Source of the DNA: Diospyros lotus
Taxonomy: Eukaryota > Streptophyta > Magnoliopsida > Ericales > Ebenaceae
Direction of reading: 5' to 3'
Length of the DNA: 64,000 bases
Assembly: GCF_014633365.1 (NCBI RefSeq)
Contig: NC_068342.1
Span: 1,350,622-1,414,621, forward strand
Below are positions 57,357 to 64,000 of this stretch, in pieces. The translations under genes and the position numbers were made by a program. The notes beneath the pieces are model-generated. The model saw nothing but the letters and a program-made list of their open reading frames with translations. It was not told the DNA's origin and did no database searches. Each line of letters starts with the position of its first letter. Within the stretch, counting starts at the first letter, position 1.

Positions 57357-57990
57357 TAACCTGTTTGTTCTCAAACATTAAAAATACATCATTTCGTTCT
57401 TTCTTAGAATAATATCACAAGTTAGTGGCACCATACTTTCTCATAGTGAAACAGGGTAGATGGCAGCATCTCTGAAATCCCCCAGAAGCCCTTGATTAGT
57501 TTTTTAATCACTACATTGATCAAAGACGTATTAATTTGAGTCATTCAACAAAACTGTAAAAGTTATATGTAATAATAAATACGCACAGAAAAGGACGGAC
57601 AAGAGTGGAATGCTGCCTCAGAATCTCATCTGTTTCTCATGTCCATCTGTTCTCATGTCCAAAATTTTGTGGTCCTCCATCTGTTTTCATTCATTGCTGT
57701 CCACTAATGCAGAGGTACAGTTCTGCAGATTCTCATGTCTCAATGCTCTCTGTTATTTGTTCTACACCCTGAAAATCCAGACAGCAAAACTCAGATAGCC
57801 GATTGGAAAGTGGGTTTAAGCCATTACCCCATCATGTTACCTTAGTTCATCTCAAAGTGATCTAGTAATTCTATTATGCACAGGCAGAGGATCATATGTT
57901 ATCTATCACCAATTTAGCACTTGATGCACCAAGATCAAAACCAATATGCATTACTAGGAATCCAACAAGGGATTGAATTATTATCCACAA

Positions 57991-58038
57991 CCCCCCCCCC
58001 CCCCCCCCCTCCCCCCTCCAAAAAAAAAAAAAAAAAAA
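57991..58038 (+). repeat. Poly-C then poly-A homopolymer tract
   Basis: 19 C, then CT-interrupted C runs, then about 19 A. Lengths of such runs are often wrong in assemblies. Confidence 0.8.
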
Positions 58039-58039
58039 T

Positions 58040-60239
58040 AGAAGGGGTTGGCTTTAAAAAACTCAGACAGACATTAATCTATATCCATTGTCATGTCATG
58101 TAGTCAGTATCAATATTTCATTCCTGTTTAGCAAGTGATTTTACCTCCAGGCTGAAGATCTACCAACATATCTGCCAACTGAGATCGATACTCACTGCAC
58201 ATGTTTCATCAGTCAGACCTTGCAGCATTCCATGTGCAATATAATGGTTTGCCAACATAGCACCAACCCTTCTTCTCAATTAGACAGGAATTTCCAACTC
58301 TAGCTGGACATTGAAGTGTGGCATAACATGGTGCCCGTGGCCATTGCTTTAACATAAACATTTACTCGAAGGTCTGCCAACATAATGGGCAGCTGGAGTT
58401 GATTCTCACTGCGGCTATTCCACAATCCAGACTCCAGAGCTTACAATCATTGCATGTGGTCTAATGAAGTTGAAAAATTTGTTCTGGATCTTTGAGATAT
58501 GACCAGAACTGTTTCGTTATGCTCTCCCATTTCCATTTTGACTTCCAGACACTAACAAAATTCATAGGCTCTTCATCACCAGCCTTGTCAACCTCATTGT
58601 CACCACCAGTAATGAATTTAGTTTTCTCCTATACTGGTTGGAGATATGCGTTACAGCCTTTTGACTGTTTCTGCTACTCATACTTGGAAGTATCTCCTTC
58701 CATTGGTTTGGGTTTTCTGTTTCAGAGTTCAGATGAAAATCTTGGTTTGATCTTCCAATCAGTAATGGATGTCAGATAACGGCTAAAACAGGCGAATCTT
58801 GCAAGTTCTTGAACAGTACTTCAGTATGTGAAACTGGAATTAATCTTTAGTGGTATCATATTCACAAAGGACGACTAATCCTATGTGAGGCGGTGCCGTT
58901 CATTCAGAAAAGCCACAATATTTCAAAGATAACAAGAAAACTACATAACACTAGGAGTATTTTCTGACTAATGCTGTCTCTGACTAGCTTCAAATACTAG
59001 AGTGATTGAAGGAAGCAAATTAAATTAGTGAAACTTTCAATGTACCAAAACTCACAATTGAGCTCTTTTGAAGACTAAAAATACATGTGGGCAACTGCTC
59101 TTTTCAAAATAGCAATCATAAAGTATTGATACAGATGTAGAGAAATCCAATTGTCTACTCTTGCAATTTTCATTTGAAGAAAAAAAAATCCCCAAACTAA
59201 AAGCAAGCCCATCAATATAATATGTAATTGCGCACATTTGCTTTCAAAATCATTTTGATAAACCACTTTTCTAGAAAGATCCTGAAAATATGGTCACATA
59301 CTCCACCAAGCACATGTAGGAAACTGCTCTGTTTACAAAACAACATATTGGTATAAACTGAATTTGTCAGAAATACAATGGAACCTACAATATCCAAGTC
59401 CAATTATTCATAAATCTCTTGATGGAATTCCTCACACAGTCTCATACAGCAGAGAAATATCCCCAAGTCTTAATTTCCACCAAAAGCCCCAAGCATTATG
59501 ATATCGTGACATTCAAATACCATGAGAACACACAGACCAACTCTGGTGAGCAAAAACTTTTAATTAAGTTGAGCTGGAATTGCGTTTCTTGATATTCAGT
59601 TCACCTATACCTCTTCCTCAAATGACAGTCCATGCTCCACACATAAGAAAAGGAGCATTACTGCATGGCAGCATGGGTCTCAAACTTACTGCCCTGCAAC
59701 TGAAGAAAAGGAGAGGGAACTATGAAGAAAAACCACAAATTCAGCCTTCATATGTAAGAACATCATAATCTATTTACATAAAAATGGTAATGCAACACAA
59801 TTGAAGTAAAAAAAAAAAGAAGAAGAAGCTATAATTTGAATGAATTCTATGGCTGCAAATTTACCTATATCCTAGTTTCCTGTACTTCACATTGAAATAG
59901 AGAGGCACAAACCAAAGCCAGTAACGGGGGGGACCAATTGTCCAGCTCCTTGAATGTGTAAGCATAAAAAACTTGCGCTCCCACAAGCAACGAACCAATA
60001 TTGCGCGATCAATGATACTTTCATCTTCAGTCAGGCCCATATAATTAATATCAAATAAATCTAAGCGTCTTTCACCAAAATTTTCAAATTTTTTCTTCCT
60101 ACCTGTTCGCTAAATACTTGTTGCAATCCATCCACTCCCTTGTAGGAGCCTCTGTTCACAAAATTCTGACTGCTCTCACATTGTAGCCATCAACGGAACA
60201 ATTGACAATCAAAGAAGCAAATACGCATAAATGGTCCAT
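58040..60239. other. Spacer / possible 3' UTR, nothing firm
   Basis: No gene recognised on either strand. The word CTGCCAACAT(A) recurs near 58166, 58250 and 58376, and ACTCACTGC twice, hinting at an old local duplication. The right end, from about 59870, may be the 3' UTR of the minus-strand gene at 60240. Confidence 0.4.
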
Positions 60240-60653
60240 TTAATCCTGATCCAAGTGGGGATTGCAGTCCTTGGAATAGAAATCATTCTTCTCAATCAAA
60301 GCTCTCAACAACTCGTAGCCAAACTCGGGGCTATTGGGATCGCTCCTCGCCGACTCAACAACAGGGGAATCCAAAGTTGGGGTCGGCTTAAAACACCAGA
60401 AGCAACCGGCATCAACCCTCTTATCCAAACAAACCGCAGTAGAAGACGAAGAAGAAGCATTTGTAGGCCTGTGGTTCCTTCTACGAAGCCGCTTCTGCAA
60501 CTTCCTGAATCGCACCACTGCCCCCTTCTTGGCGTTTCTGAACGACACTCCACACCCATATCCCCTCTGCCTCTCCCGATCTTCAACGCCGCCGCCGCCG
60601 GCAGGACCAAGAACGTCCTCCGATCGTCCTGCCCCACCAGACCCAGGAGACAT
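60240..60653 (-). CDS. Plant protein of unknown function, 137 aa
   Basis: Single exon, ATG at 60653 and TAA at 60240-60242. The N-terminus is Gly-rich and low-complexity (GPAGGGGVED). A basic stretch RFRKLQKRLRRRNHR could be a nuclear-localisation or RNA-binding patch. A short Cys/Trp motif CFWCFKPTPT and an acidic-to-basic C-terminus SPEFGYELLRALIEKNDFYS follow. The C-terminal block resembles small uncharacterised proteins of other plants as I recall them, which is why this strand was chosen over the equally open opposite strand. GA-rich tracts upstream (about 60845-60945 on the plus strand) fit a plant 5' UTR or promoter. Function unknown. Confidence 0.75.
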   Translation of the reverse strand: MSPGSGGAGRSEDVLGPAGGGGVEDRERQRGYGCGVSFRNAKKGAVVRFRKLQKRLRRRNHRPTNASSSSSTAVCLDKRVDAGCFWCFKPTPTLDSPVVESARSDPNSPEFGYELLRALIEKNDFYSKDCNPHLDQD

Positions 60654-60844
60654 ATAACAATCAATCTGTCTATTAAATATATATATATATATAATATATC
60701 AAATCACATATATATAGCCCGTTCCTCTGTTGCATAAATTATTGAAGAATCAGAAGAAAATAGAGAAGAAGGAACAAAACCCATATCAGAGGAATCGTTG
60801 GATTGGAATCAAATCGAATCAAATCCAATTGAATTGAACTGAAC

Positions 60845-61053
60845 TCTCTCTCTCTCTCTCTCCCTCTACAGTTCGCAAACGGTTCTTCGCCACAAAGAGA
60901 AGAGAATCGTGAAAGTTACATATATAGAGAGAGAGAGAGAGATGGCTCTCGGAAAAAGCTTTAATTGAGATTAGATTTGTCTTTTTAATTTATCAATGAG
61001 ATTTGTTCGGCAGAGTTGCCGGATTCCATTCTCTCTCTCTCTCTCTCTCTCTC
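60845..61053. repeat. Cluster of (CT)n/(GA)n microsatellites
   Basis: Three tracts: CT at about 60845-60862, GA at about 60929-60942 and CT at about 61030-61053. The pair of opposite sense could form a hairpin. They lie upstream of the gene at 60653. Confidence 0.8.
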
Positions 61054-61059
61054 GCCCTT

Positions 61060-63870
61060 TGCTTACTCCGTTTGTTCATTTCTGTTTCTATCGGTTCTTA
61101 ATTTTAAATATAAAATTAATTAAAAGAATATCGATATATACATTTATATCTGTATATATGTGTGATAAAGGTGTGTCCACGTGTTTTGAATACTTAATTT
61201 AAAAAATAAATCATTTTAAATAAAAATTTATTAGATGGCAATTGAGAGATTATGAAAAATATTTTTTATTTTACAATATATAAAAATATTTTTAAATCAT
61301 TTTTATAATTTTAAAATATTTTATGATCATTTCATAATATTAAAAATTTATTTTAATCCACAAAAAAATTAGAAATAGAAAAAATTCAGTTTTAAAGAAA
61401 ATTTTTTTATCCCTAATTCAAAATTTTTATTTTTTTTCAATATTTGTTTAAATTTATTTCGTCCCTAATTCAAACTAAATTATTTTGAATAATTATTAAA
61501 ATTATTAATTCGATAACTAATTTTGTAAAATTATGATTTAACAATTTAGTGCATATAATTTATGAGATGCTGGTTTTACACACTCAATTAATAATAGTGA
61601 TTGTAGGGTCCACCTAAAAAATTATTATCTCAAGAATTGATTGATGTTATCACTTTCTTATGTTACTTCTAACTTTTCTTTTGTATCAAACCTTCCATAT
61701 GAAGATGCTTGAAAAAATCAAAATGTTTATTATTTCAACGTTTTCGAAATGATTCTTATTTTAAAGCATTAAGAAATACCTAAAGAATATTATATTATAT
61801 TTATTAACGCATTTGTTGTGTCTTCATTTCTTTCTTTTTTAAATATTATTTTTTTATTATCATTTCAAATTGTATCTATTTTTTATTTTTATTTATATAC
61901 AACTTAGATCACAAATATAATACAAGTCACCCCTTTTCTTAAACTTATATGCATACAACAATTACAAAAATATATAATACTAACTTACAATTTTTTTTTA
62001 GTAATTTAAATGCTGCTGAGCTTTTAAGTTATGTAAAACTAAAAAATTGGGTAGTGCTTAAGCTGATAACTTATTTGGATAAATATACTTTTAAATTACT
62101 AGTTAATAGTTATGTGTTTGATTTGAAATAGTTAATAAGTTATAAGAACTTGATAAAAAGATAGAAATAAATATATTGTTGAATAATATAAAATTTTACC
62201 ATCAAATATTAATAAAATATATAAATTATTAAAAATATATTAATATAATATTTTATTATGTGTTATATATATACATATAAACAATAAAGATGGTCAGAGA
62301 ATGAGGTGACAATAGGGAAAGAGATGATGGGGGTTGGGGGCGATGGAGGAAAAAACTTCGTAGCAACCCACCAAACAATGACGAGCAGAGGTCGATGAGG
62401 GTGGGGACAACGATGGGAGGAGATGAATGGACAGTAATGGCCAATAGTGGTAGCTAAAAAAGCTGAGATTACTGGCAATAGAAGACATAAGTTGTAGAAA
62501 AAAAATATGATTAGAAATTAATAAAAAAAATAAGGATAGAATGGTAAAATACTCGATCAACGCAGTTTATTTGATAGTAACATTTTGCAAAAGCTTATAT
62601 AGGTTAAACATTTTTATGACAACTCAAACACTTTAACAAAATAACTTAATCAAATTGTTAATTTAAATTATTTAATTTCCACTTGGTGTCAAAGGTTATT
62701 TCTTTTCTCTTTAAACAAATGGGTAATCATTGAAATTCCACTTGATGTGAACCATGAATGGACTTTTTGTGTGCATTTTTACTTAATTTAAACATCCTAA
62801 AGTCCTAGATAATAATAATTTAAAGGATGACTTGAAAGTTGAAAGTAAAGTTTGATCTGACATTATAAGATGATATTTGTTACATGACTTAAAATATTAT
62901 GTATTTAAGTATCAACATATACAAATTAAACTGAGAAAGTTGCACACATGGTCACGAAAGAAAATACAAAACAAGATATAATGGCAGAACTAATATTTTT
63001 ATTTTTATACTTTTATAATTTTTTTATATTCACTTAATATTTTTTATTATTTTAATTATACTGTTAAATATGTATTTTTGAGTCAATTTATTCATATACT
63101 TTTAATTTTTTTTATGATAATTAGAGTTTTTCGTTATTTCGATTACACCAATGTATATGTATTTTTGAGTCAATTTAATCATTATACTTTATGTATAAAA
63201 AAAAGAAGGATAAAATGAGATGAGTTAATTTAATTACTTTTTTATATATCAAAGTATATAGATTAAATTGACTTAAAAATGTAATGTCTAGCTAGGTGTA
63301 ATAGAAACAATAAAAAATTTATGTTGTCATATGAAAAAAAATAAATATTAAAGTATAAATGTTAAATTGATTTGAAAATATAGATATTGAGATATAATTG
63401 AAATAACAAAAAGTTGGTGTAATTATATAAAAAAAAATCAAAATATAAAAATAAAAATATAAATTTGGCCAACTAAAAATGATGGCATATATAAGAGAGT
63501 TAGAATAACATCTATCAAAGATAATTTGAGCATGTGAGAACTAAATCGGTCGATAAAAGTTCTTGCAAAAGCAAGCGGATGAAATAGAAGAACCCAAAGA
63601 ATGAAAACTTGGTGGGAAATTGTTCAATATAACATCTTCACAACTGATATATAATTATAAGTAAAGAATAAAAATTTAAAATTTATGTAACCGACCCCAC
63701 CCAAAGAACAGCAAAGAAGAATTTTGATCCCACAGCTGAGCATTCTTATCCCAGATGTCTCCTAAAGAACACAGGCCTGGTGGATGGATAAAGCAAAAGC
63801 ATTAAACAGAGCACACTAATCATCATCAAACCATGTTGTAAAGCAGCTAAAAGAGAGGCAAACCAGATAA
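61060..63870. other. AT-rich spacer
   Basis: No gene recognised. Around 62270-62440 there is a GA-rich stretch, open on the minus strand, without a domain. A MITE copy lies at 62991-63468. Confidence 0.5.
62991..63468. mobile_element. AT-rich MITE, copy 2
   Basis: About 478 bp. Left ATTTTTATTTTTATAC and right ATAAAAATAAAAATATAAAT are imperfect inverted repeats. Internal blocks GTGTAATAGAAACAATAAAAA and TATAATTGAAATAACAAAAA line up with the copy at 37911-38370. Ends approximate. Confidence 0.6.
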
Positions 63871-63873
63871 GCC

Positions 63874-64000
63874 ATGGCTAGTCCCTTCATCACCATTGAT
63901 TCAACAAATAATCCCTATTTGCTCTGTTCTTTACAGCCAATACAACCCTTAACCCCACCTTCCTGGGAAGCTCCCTTTCCTCCCAGAAACCAAGTATATA
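63874..64000 (+). CDS. Possible N-terminus of a gene leaving the window
   Basis: ATG in good context (AGCCATGGCT) opens a frame of 42 codons, MASPFITIDSTNNPY onward, that is still open at the window end. The base composition is less AT-rich than the spacer. The minus strand is also open here (ending at a TGA near 63895), so the direction is unsure. No family recognised. Confidence 0.25.
   Translation, partial: MASPFITIDSTNNPYLLCSLQPIQPLTPPSWEAPFPPRNQVY

Noticed and set aside
60231..60737. Plus-strand frame of 168 codons opposite the unknown gene at 60240-60653
   Set aside because: No recognisable domain; the minus-strand product has a block resembling known small plant proteins and suitable upstream sequence. 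Some doubt remains.
1..64000. CRISPR arrays, operons or bacterial insertion sequences
   Set aside because: The DNA is plant nuclear; no regularly spaced repeats or prokaryotic gene organisation seen.

Overview
The window is nuclear DNA from a flowering plant, most likely a eudicot. Genes have many introns with plant-type GT-AG junctions (one is GC-AG). Spacers are very AT-rich, and LTR retrotransposons, solo LTRs, MITEs and a tRNA-derived SINE are abundant. The recognised genes are plant-specific or plant-type: phytochrome A, a germin-like protein, an isoprenylated heavy-metal-associated protein, cytosolic GluRS and FEN1. The species cannot be named from the sequence alone.

Layout. 1-26.7 kb (+): the FEN1 flap endonuclease gene. 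Its first ~43 codons lie before the window, and the other 15 coding exons can be placed to the base. Three introns are inflated to about 9, 7 and 8 kb by transposable elements. Intron 904-9871 holds a solo LTR, a complete antisense Copia element (2428-7141), an older Copia integrase relic and a Gypsy-type solo LTR. Intron 10691-17781 holds a sense Copia element (10759-15853), a non-LTR reverse-transcriptase relic and a hAT-like MITE. Intron 18856-26648 holds a SINE-like repeat and a Copia remnant (20167-26378) that was itself invaded by a Ty3/Gypsy element (20707-25946). Most boundaries are fixed by TG...CA ends and 5-bp target-site duplications.

26.7-36.6 kb: a spacer with a 721-bp, almost palindromic LTR-like element, a small HIPP gene (-) and related repeats. 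36.7-37.7 kb (+): a GC-rich two-exon germin-like gene. 39.7-44.4 kb (-): cytosolic glutamyl-tRNA synthetase, six exons. 46.1-46.4 kb: a SINE with a 12-bp target-site duplication. 47.3-53.3 kb (-): complete PHYA, four coding exons plus a 5'-UTR intron. 53.3-60.2 kb: a spacer with a solo LTR, two MITEs and homopolymer tracts. 60.2-60.7 kb (-): a single-exon protein of unknown function. 60.7-64 kb: AT-rich spacer with a MITE and possibly the first codons of another gene at the right edge.

The genes do not form a pathway or cluster; each acts separately (DNA replication and repair, metal-binding-like or membrane-anchored, apoplastic cupin, translation, light sensing). No new defence, biosynthetic or regulatory system was found. 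The points of interest are the transposon history inside a housekeeping gene and several structural oddities: an in-frame exon-end duplication and a GC-AG intron in FEN1, a palindromic LTR, a HIPP without its metal-binding cysteines, and a microhomology deletion inside a Copia reverse transcriptase.
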